Below are positions 1 to 13,045 of a stretch of DNA of 34,773 nt, in pieces. The notes below the pieces were generated by a model, which made no database searches, had not been told where the DNA came from, and was given only the letters and a program-made list of their open reading frames with translations. The position numbers and the translations under genes are program-made. Source of the stretch: Basidiobolus ranarum (taxonomy: Eukaryota > Basidiobolomycota > Basidiobolomycetes > Basidiobolales); the NCBI GenBank assembly GCA_040143965.1, contig JASJQH010000065.1:1-34773 (forward strand), read 5' to 3'. Positions within the stretch are counted from its first letter, which is position 1. Each line of letters starts with the position of its first letter.

Positions 1-103
1 AAACTATAAATGTCAACTTTCTACTCAATAAATCAATAAGTGAAAACCACCAATTCCTCTAATTCTCCAAACCACTTCCAACAGGCTCCCAAATACTTTA
101 ACA

Positions 104-203
104 GAAGTAAGCATTACCTAAACACCTATATAATCATATATTGCTTAGTATTTAATTCTTCTATATTCCACTAAGATATCTCCTAGTACTCTAAAGAGTA
201 ATT
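104..203 (+). repeat. LTR-head module (about 100 bp) without the rest of its LTR
   Basis: This segment matches the first about 110 bp of the solo LTR at 369-696 read in its own direction. Shared blocks include GCATTRCCTAAACACCTATATA and CACTAAGATAT. It is followed directly at 204 by the end of an LTR in the opposite orientation. Related modules occur at 32890-33003 and 33490-33600. Confidence 0.65.
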
Positions 204-368
204 TGTTAATGTATTTGGGAGCCTGTTGGAAGTTGTTTGGAGAATTGGAGAAATTGGTGATTTTCACTTGTTGATTTATTGAGTATTCAGTTGATGTTTA
301 TAGTTTTGTCAAGATGTAAGAAAGCTAACATGTAGACTTTGCACAAATATTCCTGGGACCTTCCTTAG

Positions 369-696
369 TGTTAAGGTATTTGGGAGCCTGTTGGAAGTGG
401 TTTGGAGAATTAGAGAGATTGGTGGTTTTCACTTATTGATTTATTGAGTAGAAAGTTGACATTTATAGTTTTTCAAGATGTAAATAAACTAGCATGTAGA
501 ATGTGATAAGGAAGGCCCCAGGAACATGTGTGCAAAGTCTGGGGCTTCTAGCACAAGTTATCAAAATCTATATATCTTCAAACTTCCAAGTAAATTCCTT
601 GTGAGTATAATGGATAATATCTTAGTGAATTATAAGATAACTAAGTACTAAGCTATATATGACTATATAGGTGTTTAGGCAATGCTAATTTTAACA
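369..696 (-). mobile_element. Complete solo LTR (328 bp) with 5-bp target site duplication
   Basis: This LTR begins TGTTAAGG and ends TTTTAACA, giving the TG...CA termini expected of an LTR. It is flanked by identical CTTAG at 364-368 and 697-701, a 5-bp target duplication of the size made by Ty1/Copia integrases. Removing it joins the flanks into a continuous forward LTR segment of the same family (about 330-368 joined to 702-840). It therefore inserted into an older relative in the opposite orientation. It is a solo LTR, the usual remnant of recombination between the two LTRs of a full element. Confidence 0.85.
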
Positions 697-840
697 CTTA
701 GCACATTCTACATGTTAGTTTGCTTACATCTTGACAAAACTATAAATGTCAACTTTCTACTCAATAAATCAATAAGTGAAAACCACCAATTTCTCTAGTT
801 CTTCAAACCACTTACAACAGGATCTCAAAATACTTTAACA

Positions 841-1150
841 GGATCAAATCTTTCAGTCATGGTAGAAAAAATTAACACCAACATAATGAATGACTAATGA
901 AATATTCGGTATTGACACTAGAATCCAAGATTCCAATCCTTTACAATAAGATTTAATGACTTTTTTTTTAGAATAAGGGTCAGATATTATTGGATTATCT
1001 CTACAAGAATTCATTTTGGTTAGCACACTATACCCTGTAGATGATAAACAATTGCCTTGAACAAAGAAAAGTGAAGGTCATACGTATCGCTATCAGTAAT
1101 AGGTTAAATGTGAAGGGTTGACATACATGGAATAGAATTGAACAAATATT
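841..1150. other. Intergenic, no gene seen
   Basis: This is 310 bp between the LTR cluster and the stop codon of glycogen synthase. It contains a T9 run near 961 and will include the 3' UTR of the minus-strand glycogen synthase gene. No conserved feature is visible. Confidence 0.6.
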
Positions 1151-3620
1151 TTAAGTTCGAGTTTTGAAGTTAATAGCTGGTCGATCATCCTCTTCATCAT
1201 AACCATTCACATTAATCGGGAATTCACTACCATTAACGTATGAATGTATACCAGGGGAGCCAGGAGCAGATAGGGGTGAAGCCATTTTATCAAAGCTTTC
1301 AAATTCTTCTTCAAAATGGGAGAAAGAGTGAGGGTAACGACGACGAAGTGCCAATTGTCTGGCTTTCATGTATTCAATACCCATACGTTTCCAGTCCAAT
1401 AAATCTGATAGACGTTCGGTTCGATTTCTTTGATTGATTCGTTGTCTTCGTGATTTTTGACAGAATTCGAACATTTGGTCGGAAAGTTGTTGAACTGACT
1501 CTTCTACGGACTTCATTCGACGGTCAACAATATAGATACCATAATCTGAAGGGTTCTCAATACCATCATCCATGAAGCACCCAAACCCTGATAAGTTCGT
1601 GGTAATCGAAGGAACCCCCATTACTGTACATTCCGCCGGTGTATATCCCCTAGAACAAGTAAAGATGAATACAATGATTTCAAAGATACTTGAGTAGCAA
1701 AAGCCCTACCATGGTTCGTAATAGCTTGGGAACACTCCTAGATGACAGCCACGTACAAATTCCTCATAATCTAAGCCAAGGACCGGATTATTGGAATTCA
1801 AGAATTCGGGGTGATACACAACCTTTACTCTATCGCCGGGATGATTGAATAAATGCAATTTTCGTAATGTATTCAGGATAGGGTCTTGAGAGTCATCAGC
1901 CATATTATGAGTAACAATGGGGGGAAGTGTATTTCTCTTCAATGTAAGCACTCTATGCTTTAAGAAGACTTTCTCTTCTTCGGTCAGTAAATCTTCTCCA
2001 CCTGGTTCATGCCCTCTATAAAAGTGAATATTGTATTAGCTTGACTTGAAGATCTACATTGCTACCACGACATACCTTGCGGCCTGTTCAAACAAACGCT
2101 TTCCAATTCGCTGTTGAATATCATCAACAGTATCCTTTAGCTGCTTCGTTAATGCTTGCCCTTTAAGAGTTTCTACAGTATAAGAATGGGTAGCAGCTGG
2201 CATGACAACAAAAGCAACCACTGTGATAGTGGAGTTAGATGATCTAAGCCGATGATTTAAACCTGTGAAATGAAGATATTTAAGTAAACAAAGATCTAAG
2301 AATGACATGACGGAATACTCACGAGCCAATCCCTCAAGGAACATATCAACTCCTTTATTACGAAACTCGTAACGGCCTGCTGTAAAGAAGTACAGCGTGT
2401 TATTCAGTTCAAAATCATAATGTCTAGAGAGTAAATGGTTAGATGATTGGAACCGTGAGGAGAACAAGTAATTACTAACCCATAGAAATGTCCGCGTACA
2501 AAGTTATGAATCTTTGCTTTGGACATGGCATGCATATTTTGGAATTCATGAATAGCACTAGAATGTCATAAGTATTATTTAGCTGACTAAAATCTCAAGC
2601 ATTGCTTTATGAACAAACCTGAATTTCTTGACATTCAAACCATTCGGAAGAACTCCATCTAGTTGGATAGAGCATTGTCAGCATCATTGATCGGATAAAT
2701 AGAAATTATAACCCTACCAGGCTTCCTCTTGAGTAAGTGCTCTGCTTCGTAAGCAGTAATATGACTGACAGTGGTCAGAACATCTGCGCAGTGAGATGCG
2801 GCTCTCTCCAGGCAATATCGATGGTAAATATTCCGTTTTCCAGCCTCATGATCCACATCAAAGAAACGTAAGTGGTTATAAAAATCCACGTTACCAGCGC
2901 ACAAATAACGCCCCAAAAGGGTAGCGTGAGTGGTGAAAATGGTAGCCACATCAATTTGACGTTTGCTACATAAAATAAGCCCAACTCCAGCTAACCATTC
3001 ATGAAAATGGGCCACAACGGCAGTGTGCGTTTGTCGTGATACGTACTTGAATATATTTATGTTAGATACATTAACATGAAATAAGTCTTGGTACATATAT
3101 CCTGCAACTTCATACCTCACCCAAAAACCAAGCCACCTGGTACCCTAAAAGAATAGCTTCGTTAGTTTCAGCGTCGTTTGGAGGTGAAGGAATTCCCGCT
3201 GTCTTCCACAAGTCTCCTTTCCATTCATCCAATTTATGACTAATAGCACCACAGTCAAATAAAAGTACATGAGGTGCACCCTCCACTAGCCAACGACCAT
3301 AAAGATATTTGACTCCATGTTCTTTCATAACCTCTAGGGTTTGTTTGATATAGGGATCTTCAGGCTCAAGAGATTCCACTTCCATAGGTGCAGATTTATA
3401 AGACAGTGGACCGATGAGTGTATAACGACCTTCATACTCTTGCACAGTTACTGGAACCTTGGTCTTGATAACGGTGTAGATACCTCCAACTAAACCATAA
3501 AAGTCCCAGTTTGATACGCGGGTTTTTACCAAAAACACGTAAAAGAGAAATACCTTTATTTGCCACCTCCCAAGCTATTTCAAAGAGGATAGGACTTTGC
3601 ACGTCGCGGTGACCGGACAT
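1151..3620 (-). CDS. GSY1: Glycogen synthase (GT3), 9 exons, 659 aa
   Basis: Transfers glucose from UDP-glucose to the end of glycogen chains in the cytosol. The protein matches yeast Gsy1/Gsy2 closely along its length. Exons (minus strand): 3620-3554, 3489-3116, 3045-2718, 2658-2619, 2557-2480, 2423-2323, 2262-2076, 2015-1710, 1649-1151. Landmarks are VGGIYTVIK near residue 23 (UDP-glucose loop), [23 protein letters not shown] and IVTHNM. The family's E-x7-E motif spans YYEPWGYTPAE (Glu492 and Glu500). The arginine-rich helix [16 protein letters not shown] corresponds to the glucose-6-phosphate allosteric site of the fungal enzyme. The tail keeps an SAPGSPG segment like the phosphorylated region of Gsy2. 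It is shorter than Gsy2 (about 705 aa), mostly because the acidic C-terminal tail is reduced. The start ATG gives [19 protein letters not shown], aligning with the yeast N terminus. Introns are 56-70 bp. Confidence 0.95.
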
Positions 3621-4370
3621 GTTTACAATGGATTTTTCAAAATAAACCTAATACAATGTTGGGTAAAATGAGCCCAAGTATATCGTCTGTTCTCTGCTGA
3701 AGGTAACGAATGATTAAAAGAGAGTCGCAACTGAAAGTGGGTTATTTGAGATGGATTGATAGATAGACATGGTGGCTGAGATAAAATTCGACTGATAGGT
3801 GTGACGACATGACTGGCAGTTTGATGGGAAATCCTAAACCAGTTCTTTATCTTACGATGATGTAAAAGGATGAATTGCACTGGATTCCTGTGAATTCCTG
3901 ATGCTGTTTATTTTGATCGTTTATCTAGCATCAGACATTTCCTTTTTAGTTGAAGTTAGTGGCGGATATACTTATTGGCTTATCTTGAGGAATCAGACGA
4001 TCTTTCGATTGTGTGGCTTAATTGTATTTGAAACGGCGTAACAGTCGTACTCTAATAATGATTAACTCTAAGCTGAGCAAATACAGGAACAATGTTACGA
4101 GGATGTGGCAGTAGTGTTTAGGTGAGCTATCTTCTCAATCAGGATCTTAAATGTCGTTATGGGAGCACCTCTTTTAATAATGAAATAAATAATATTAACG
4201 CTTTATTTCTTCGTTCTAGGGGAAATGATCGTGGAGTGGGTTGAAATCAAAACAAATGCGAATACTCTACTACTATGCTAACAGACAAGAGTATCACAAC
4301 AGGTCACAAGTTACTAAAGATACAATCAGTTGCAGATAATTGGAAGACTCATCTGAAAACATTGAATATC
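3621..4370. other. Intergenic, no gene seen
   Basis: This is 750 bp between the start of glycogen synthase and the stop of the WD40 gene, both on the minus strand. It should hold the promoter of the former and the 3' UTR of the latter. Short open frames here have no protein-like composition. No repeat or RNA gene was recognised. Confidence 0.55.
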
Positions 4371-6652
<2,282 letters not shown>

Positions 6653-7528
6653 CTACAGGTAGTCTGCCGATTTTCTGACAATACGTTGAACTTTCTTTTT
6701 GAATGTAGGGTAGTCTTCACGCCATTCTTTGGCTGCTTCGATATTAGCTGGTGATTCATCGTTAGGACTAGAGAGCATAGATATTACGCTGATCAAAATG
6801 GTCTCTACAGTATGAACTGGAAGCCAGCGTTCGTTCGCTTGTTCGTACCCATATTTATCTTCACCTGGAGGATGCTACAGGGACATATCGTTAAATCAAG
6901 TGGCATGGAATATATGCTACGATACTAACATACCAAGATAGAGATGCAAACTTCACCATCAGGATATACTATCAAAAAATCATCATTTAGAGAAATACTA
7001 GGCTTTGAAAGCACTTATAACAACTACCATTAGGATGCCATAATTCGGTCACAAATCTCAACTTTGGAGGCATCAAAGGGTAATCCTATAAACATGTAGG
7101 ATTAGATTAAAATATTTATCATATCAAATAACGAAATTCAACTAACAGTAGGGAAAGACAATCTAGCGGTAAAGAAGCCACCCTCACTATATCATTCGGA
7201 GGTATCAGAATATCTACTACTAAAGTAAATGAAATATTGAAAAAAAACCCTTACTAAAGAGTGTCTGGAGGGCCAAGTATCATTACTTCCCACTGACAAA
7301 AACATGTTAGCTTTTAAATGATAGCATAATGATAAATAATAAGGAAGAATACCTCGTAGATATTATCATCGTTAACCAAACCAGCAGAAAATCCCTCCAC
7401 AGGATGTTTGGTGAGTTCTAAAAGCGAAGAATCATAAGGAGAGTTGTTCTGAGGAAGAACACAGGTATTTTGAAAAAGCTACCTCTGAGCTGCCTTCTAA
7501 GTAGAAGGACGGATTGTTCTTGTGCCAT
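6653..7528 (-). CDS. UBC7: Ubiquitin-conjugating enzyme E2, UBE2G1/Ubc7 type, 7 exons, 167 aa
   Basis: Carries ubiquitin as a thioester and passes it to substrates with an E3; the Ubc7 class serves endoplasmic-reticulum-associated degradation. Exons (minus): 7528-7483, 7417-7353, 7292-7255, 7186-7147, 7085-7028, 6968-6934, 6874-6653. The protein starts MAQEQSVLLLRRQLRELTKH and contains GPPDTLYEGG, FPTDYPLMPPK and ELWHPN. The catalytic Cys90 lies in DGEVCISIL. It is followed by the class-specific acidic insertion HPPGEDKYGYEQANERWLPV, which separates Ubc7/UBE2G from short E2s. The end is REDYPTFKKKVQRIVRKSADYL. Length and Cys position equal those of human UBE2G1. There is no C-terminal membrane anchor, so it should be soluble and, like yeast Ubc7, may depend on a Cue1-like partner (inference). 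The start lies head to head with the proteasome beta-5 gene. Confidence 0.94.
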
Positions 7529-8038
7529 ATTGTATTATCAAACTACTATTACTTGAAATATCTAGAGGACCAATATCTATGTTATAGAGTTTGAAAAACA
7601 AACACCCTCAAGGGATTTTTTCAATCGGCGACACGGGAACGTATTGCATGAAGTTAAGCAATCTTTAAGTCAAACTGGTTGATGTCTAACATCTCTACGT
7701 ACTGAAACTGGACACATTCGAAAAAGAGAAATGCATGATTACTAACCATTTTTTTACACTAAAATGCTTTTGATGCGTAAATTAGTACTACTTGGAGCAA
7801 AAATATGGAGGATTGATAAAAAGGGTATACGCAATCAATTCTTTGCCATGACGCAGGTATTTGTATTGTACGTAATCTAAGCTGCCGATTTTTGTTCAGC
7901 CAGACTATCAGTTATTCTCTATAACGTCACTTTTGACTCAAGAGGTAGATTATTACAATACTGTTGGGAAGCCTACATAGTTTTAACATACGTATAACTC
8001 CTCTTATTTAATATATTTCCAACTAGAAGATTACTACC
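7529..8038. promoter_or_regulatory. Shared divergent promoter region of E2 and proteasome beta-5
   Basis: 510 bp separates the start codons of two divergent ubiquitin-proteasome genes. A bidirectional regulatory region is expected from the layout. No copy of the yeast proteasome element GGTGGCAAA was found on either strand, so an Rpn4-like control is not supported. Confidence 0.45.
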
Positions 8039-9264
<1,226 letters not shown>

Positions 9265-9528
9265 GGAGATTATTACTTTGGCCATTAATTTTATGTTCCT
9301 TTCTTGACATGTATTTTCTCCTTGCTTTCTTCTCTCTACCACCACCGCCACACAAAAGCTCATTATAACTAAATATCGATAATTTATCATCATGTTTCCC
9401 AGGGTATTTATTCTATACGCTTATTTAGCAAACATAATATATAGTCAGCAATAGCTCGTGGCGCGCTGTGTAACGAAAGCCAATAATATGTGTTAATATA
9501 CTTCCAAGTAACTGTAGATAGATGTTTC
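9265..9528. other. Convergent 3' ends of beta-5 and the secreted-protein gene
   Basis: This is 264 bp holding both 3' UTRs. The pyrimidine-rich stretch near 9300-9350 may mark the end of the plus-strand transcript. No separate feature is seen. Confidence 0.45.
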
Positions 9529-10305
9529 CTATTGCAAAGATCCAAACAGCGTTTTTTTGACGCACACAGATCCATGCTCTAATTCCAGCATGACACATTC
9601 CTCAGAGAGTGGCTGTGTTGGAGTACCATTCGTTTGAGCTGCTAGTTCATCCGAGTTATTCATATCTTGATCAACATTAGCACTTGGAGCTGTTTCTCCA
9701 CTTTTTTCATCGCTTTGTTCAGAGAGGTTAGGCTCACTGATCGTGGAGGGATCGAGACTTCCAGGTTCACTAGCCACATCATTGAGGTTTTGTTGTTCTT
9801 GGTCAGGTTTGTCGAGTTCACTGGACTCTGTTTCACGGGCCCAAAACCTTGTCTGATCTTCTTGAGGAGCTTTGGAATCGACGGAGTCGAGTTGTGTTGG
9901 TTGAAGATCAGCCTCGTTGGTATTAGTAAACACCTCCTCTCCGTCGAGTTCGTTGGGTCTTCCTAAACGCTCAGAATTCTGTTCAAGTTCCGGAGCTTCT
10001 GGATTACTGTGTGGAGCTTCATTCCTGAAGAAGGTTGGCTGCCCGAAGTCTTCTAAATCCGCTTGCTGAGGATTTCTGAACCTTGCATTCTCTGTAGGTT
10101 CTATAAAGTGGGATTTTCTGTTTACCGAAGATGAACGGAAGCCAGGCGGCCTTCTCAGAAAAGGTCTCCTTCTAAAGCGATCAGAAACGGGTCGCCTTCC
10201 ATGACTTGGTCTTCGATGCCAACGATCCCGAGAGAATGGTTCTTGAGGCATGACTGAGAGACTACCAAAGATTAGTAGAATGAAGGCTAGAATGAAGAAT
10301 TGCAT
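9529..10305 (-). CDS. Putative secreted Arg-rich / acidic low-complexity protein, 258 aa
   Basis: I do not recognise this protein. A single open frame starts at ATG 10305. Residues 1-21 (MQFFILAFILLIFGSLSVMP) form a clear signal peptide with a short hydrophobic core. Residues 22-65 are very rich in Arg and Pro (RRPSHGRRPVSDRFRRRPFL). From about 68 to 235 the chain is hydrophilic and acidic, rich in Glu, Asp, Gln, Asn, Ser and Pro, with no second hydrophobic segment. The only two cysteines lie near the C terminus in ECVMLELEHGSVCVKK and could form one disulfide. No catalytic motif is visible. The basic-then-acidic layout suggests a disordered extracellular or cell-wall-associated protein, or a cleaved propeptide (inference). 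A dibasic run in the Arg block would suit Kex2-type processing. A TATA-like box lies about 50 bp upstream. The opposite-strand open frame here is a shadow. Confidence 0.7.
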   Translation of the reverse strand: MQFFILAFILLIFGSLSVMPQEPFSRDRWHRRPSHGRRPVSDRFRRRPFLRRPPGFRSSSVNRKSHFIEPTENARFRNPQQADLEDFGQPTFFRNEAPHSNPEAPELEQNSERLGRPNELDGEEVFTNTNEADLQPTQLDSVDSKAPQEDQTRFWARETESSELDKPDQEQQNLNDVASEPGSLDPSTISEPNLSEQSDEKSGETAPSANVDQDMNNSDELAAQTNGTPTQPLSEECVMLELEHGSVCVKKTLFGSLQ

Positions 10306-10352
10306 AGCTATTGCGATATCACTTGAATTTTGACAACTTGGAATGGTTTAGG

Positions 10353-10362
10353 TTTAAATATA
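10353..10362 (-). promoter_or_regulatory. TATA-like box for the secreted-protein gene
   Basis: The minus strand reads TATATTTAAA here, about 50 bp upstream of the start codon at 10305. The position fits a core promoter; it has not been tested. Confidence 0.4.
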
Positions 10363-10740
10363 GACGGCATCTGAGCCTAATTTGATGGTCAGTGTCAGTG
10401 TTCATCGGACATTTACGTAGTTCAAGTCTTCTTTTGTAAATCTAACAGGATTACAATAGGAGCATCAGTATAATACTCAGCTAATAATGCGTAGCTTTAC
10501 TGATATTTTCTGCCTCTACCAAAGCCATAGATAGTTTCAAATTCTTTACTTCCTGCAGATCTTCAATATCTCCTCATGAAGTCTGTGTTGAGAGAAATGG
10601 CCATGTAGATCCATTCTGCACTCAAGCAGCTTTCAACCATTTCGTCCACCATTGTGTAACACAATATACTAAGTCATGTCGTGATCCTGATCCTGATCGG
10701 TCATTGGAATGTTCCGAAGGCTATAGTCAATACGCAAATA

Positions 10741-10768
10741 CATCCCACATCCCACATCCCACATCCCA
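10741..10768 (+). repeat. Microsatellite, (CATCCCA)x4
   Basis: Four exact copies of a 7-bp unit lie in a row in the intergenic region. Confidence 0.9.
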
Positions 10769-10959
10769 CTATCCTTTGAGAATATATGCTCTCAAGCAAT
10801 CTACAAGATCTGATAGGCATTGGAGAACCTAAGCCTCCACTCAACCCTGGTTAAAGCTAGATTGAGATCTTCCCAAAGGTATGGTTGAAAGATACGGTTG
10901 ATCGATCAAGCGACTTGGAAGAAGTGAACGCTAAATAGGTTAAATCTCTGCAGTAAAGA

Positions 10960-11009
10960 AAGTCACTTCTGACATCCATTATTCAAGTCACTTCTGACAT
11001 CCATTATTC
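10960..11009 (+). repeat. Exact 25-bp tandem duplication
   Basis: A 25-bp unit beginning AAGTCACTTCTGACATCC at 10960 is repeated without change at 10985. Perfect identity suggests a recent slippage or duplication event. Confidence 0.9.
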
Positions 11010-11493
11010 CCGTTGTTACGATCTTACTTTGTTGCGAAAGCTCTTCATGTGCGTTTTAATACTGACACCATCACTCCTTGTGGTGTATCAGACCCCCTTC
11101 GAAATGAAATTCTCGATTTTTTTATGATGGGGATCCCATATCCCCATCTTTTGATCCCACTACAGGGATGGGAAAATTTACTCCAGTGATATTATTGTTG
11201 AGGAATTGGCAAGAATGAAATCCCGGATAATAATGATCACGGATAATTTTATTAAACGTAGTCATAAAATTAACCGGCATATCCCCTGACTGTCAGCCAT
11301 TTGGAAATCCCAGATAACATTCGATTTCTCACTTTCTCGACAGCTTCCTTATTATTATTTGGCTTAGGTCGTGTTTTCCGCGTAGTTTTTCTCGTTGACA
11401 CGATAAGTAATACCTGTCCCATTCTAAGAAAGGTTACTTCTTCTTAGTTGCTGGTTTTATTCACACTTGGTACATACTTTCCCCTTATTTTCC

Positions 11494-11500
11494 TATATAT
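11494..11500 (+). promoter_or_regulatory. TATA-like box upstream of the SAM/HMG-box gene
   Basis: TATATAT lies about 115 bp before the ATG at 11614, directly followed by a CCAAT pentamer at 11501. Weak evidence based on position only. Confidence 0.3.
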
Positions 11501-11613
11501 CCAATGAGTTGACTCCCACTGATATACAATGTCTATAATAACACTGTACTTACCACTTTTTACAAAACACCCAAAGGTATTTTAACCGTGATAACCTTGT
11601 CTTAGCCTTCAAA

Positions 11614-13045
11614 ATGGAAGTCAGTGAATTCTTAAGAAAATGTAAATTGGAACAGTACATAGATACCTTCATCTCCGAAGGTTTTGATCAGCTCAAATCG
11701 GTAAGAGTATCACTTGTGCTGAAAACAACCACTGTCCATGGATATTCCCCTTGCTGACTCTATTATCCATAGCTTCTTGAAATAACTGAGAGTGACCTAG
11801 CTGCTATGGATGTAAAACGAGGTCATCGTAGGGTAAAGTATTAGTCAGATGGAATGTCGTAAAATAGCCCTGAGATTGATGAATTTCCCTTCCATCACTT
11901 TAGCTTCTGCAACGGGAAATAGCTAGTGTCAGAGGCGTACCAAGTTCACATCCTATAGGACTTCCGTTAGTCTCCTCTGATGGAACGTTTCTATCTATGA
12001 GTGATGCCGGTAAAGTAGAGAAGTTTATTTTATTTAGTATGGGGAATACAAGCTGAGGTTACTCCATTTTCCTCTCTTTGGTTTTTATAAAAATCTAGTT
12101 GACTTATAATAATCTATTCCTAAACGTATGCTGATATCTGGAACTCTTCTTTTATCTCATTCAGCAATGTCATCGTTACCAATGCATCAGCTTTCACCAA
12201 ATTCCGGAGATATGAGTCCCGATGCCAATGGAAACAAAAGGAAATACAGACGACATCCTAAACCGGACAAGAATGCACCGGAGAAACCTCCTTCTGCATA
12301 TGTGATGTTTTCTAATAAAGTTAGGAATGAGTTGAAAGATCAAAATATGTCGTTTACAGAGATCGCCAAGATAGTGGGAGATCGATGGAAATCCATTAGT
12401 CCTGAGGAGAAAGATGAAGTGGAACGTAGTGCTGCCAAAGCAAAGGAAGAATATTACGAGTCGCTTAGAACATACAAGGAGACGGAAGAATATAAGGTAG
12501 TTCAACTAAATCTACAAAATCATTTCAATTTATTTCACTTCTCAACTAGGCACTACAACTATTTCAGGAGTATCAAAGTTACCTGGAAGATTTCAGGAAA
12601 AAGTCTGGAAGCTGTGGTAAGATACCGTTCTCATTCATTTCTTTACACGATTTGTAGTCATTGAGCCCAAAGTCTCTTCACAGTTCGGCCGGTTGGAAGA
12701 CCCAGAAAACATCCCAAGACAGAAGATAGCCCAGACGCATCATCAGTACTTCAACATCCTACAAGTATTCCGAATGTTGTGAGCGTTCCACATATTCCAA
12801 ATGTTAATGGGGTTCCAGGTATATCTCATGAGCAAACACTGCAGAATGGTGTCCCCCCACAAAACGTTCAGAATGTGCAAAATCTTCGGGATGTTTCTGG
12901 TGTACACAACGTTCAAGATCTCCCGCACGTGCAGAATGGTGACAAGCACCCAGGGCCGAACCACAATCATAATAACAGCAATCATGAGCAAGATATTAGC
13001 CTTGAGTTCGTGGTTAGTCAACCAGGCCAAACCTTAATCACATAA
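11614..13045 (+). CDS. SAM-domain + HMG-box + AT-hook chromatin protein, 6 exons, 337 aa
   Basis: Probably a nuclear DNA-binding regulator. Exons: 11614-11700, 11773-11832, 11904-12009, 12165-12496, 12550-12616, 12684-13045. Residues 1-57 form a SAM domain: MEVSEFLRKCKLEQYIDTFI, LLEITESDLAAMDVKRGHRR and KLLQREIASV follow the SAM helix pattern, with GHRRKLL as its end. Residues 122-190 form an HMG box of the sequence-tolerant type (PEKPPSAYVMFSNKVRNELK, TEIAKIVGDRWKSISPEEKD). A short coiled segment follows (ALQLFQEYQSYLEDFRKKSG). RPVGRPRKHPK near 219-229 is an AT-hook, a GRP core that binds the AT minor groove. The tail is rich in Asn, Val, Gln and His with irregular QNV/HNV repeats. SAM presumably mediates oligomerisation (inference). 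Fungal SAM+HMG proteins are known; the AT-hook is the less usual part. The fourth exon starts inside the longer open frame beginning at 12128, which is partly intronic. Confidence 0.88.

Larger units (their letters stand above)
1..840. mobile_element. Cluster of LTR copies of one Copia-like family in both orientations
   Basis: Four copies of the same LTR 3' part are visible: forward at 1-103, reverse at about 204-333, reverse at 369-490 (part of the complete LTR 369-696) and forward at about 702-840. Each carries the blocks CAATAAATCAATAAGTGAAA and AGGCTCCCAAATA or diverged forms of them, and each ends in TTAACA (or begins with TGTTAA in reverse). No internal coding region lies between them. 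The arrangement is best read as LTRs inserted into, or recombined with, older LTRs of the same family. The copies differ from one another at many positions, so the cluster is not all of one age. It is old and non-coding. The family assignment to Ty1/Copia rests on shared sequence with the LTR pieces beside the Copia pol fossil at the right end of the window. Confidence 0.8.
10306..11613. other. 1.3-kb intergenic region between divergent genes
   Basis: It separates the secreted-protein gene (minus) from the SAM/HMG-box gene (plus). It contains two short tandem repeats (10741-10768 and 10960-11009) and, near 11494, a TATATAT stretch 115 bp before the HMG-gene start. No convincing open frame, tRNA or transposon ends were found. 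Confidence 0.55.

Noticed and set aside
1-840. Possible CRISPR-like or TIR transposon structure from the inverted repeats
   Set aside because: The repeats are about 100-330 bp, few, and have LTR ends with a 5-bp target duplication; no spacers and no transposase.
9667-9966. 99-codon open frame on the plus strand
   Set aside because: It lies wholly inside the secreted-protein gene on the opposite strand and has no signature; it is a shadow of the acidic coding region.
12128-12166. Independent start of an HMG-box-only protein at ATG 12128
   Set aside because: The region is better read as the end of an intron (…CTCATTCAG); the SAM exons upstream join to 12165 in phase. A shorter isoform cannot be excluded.
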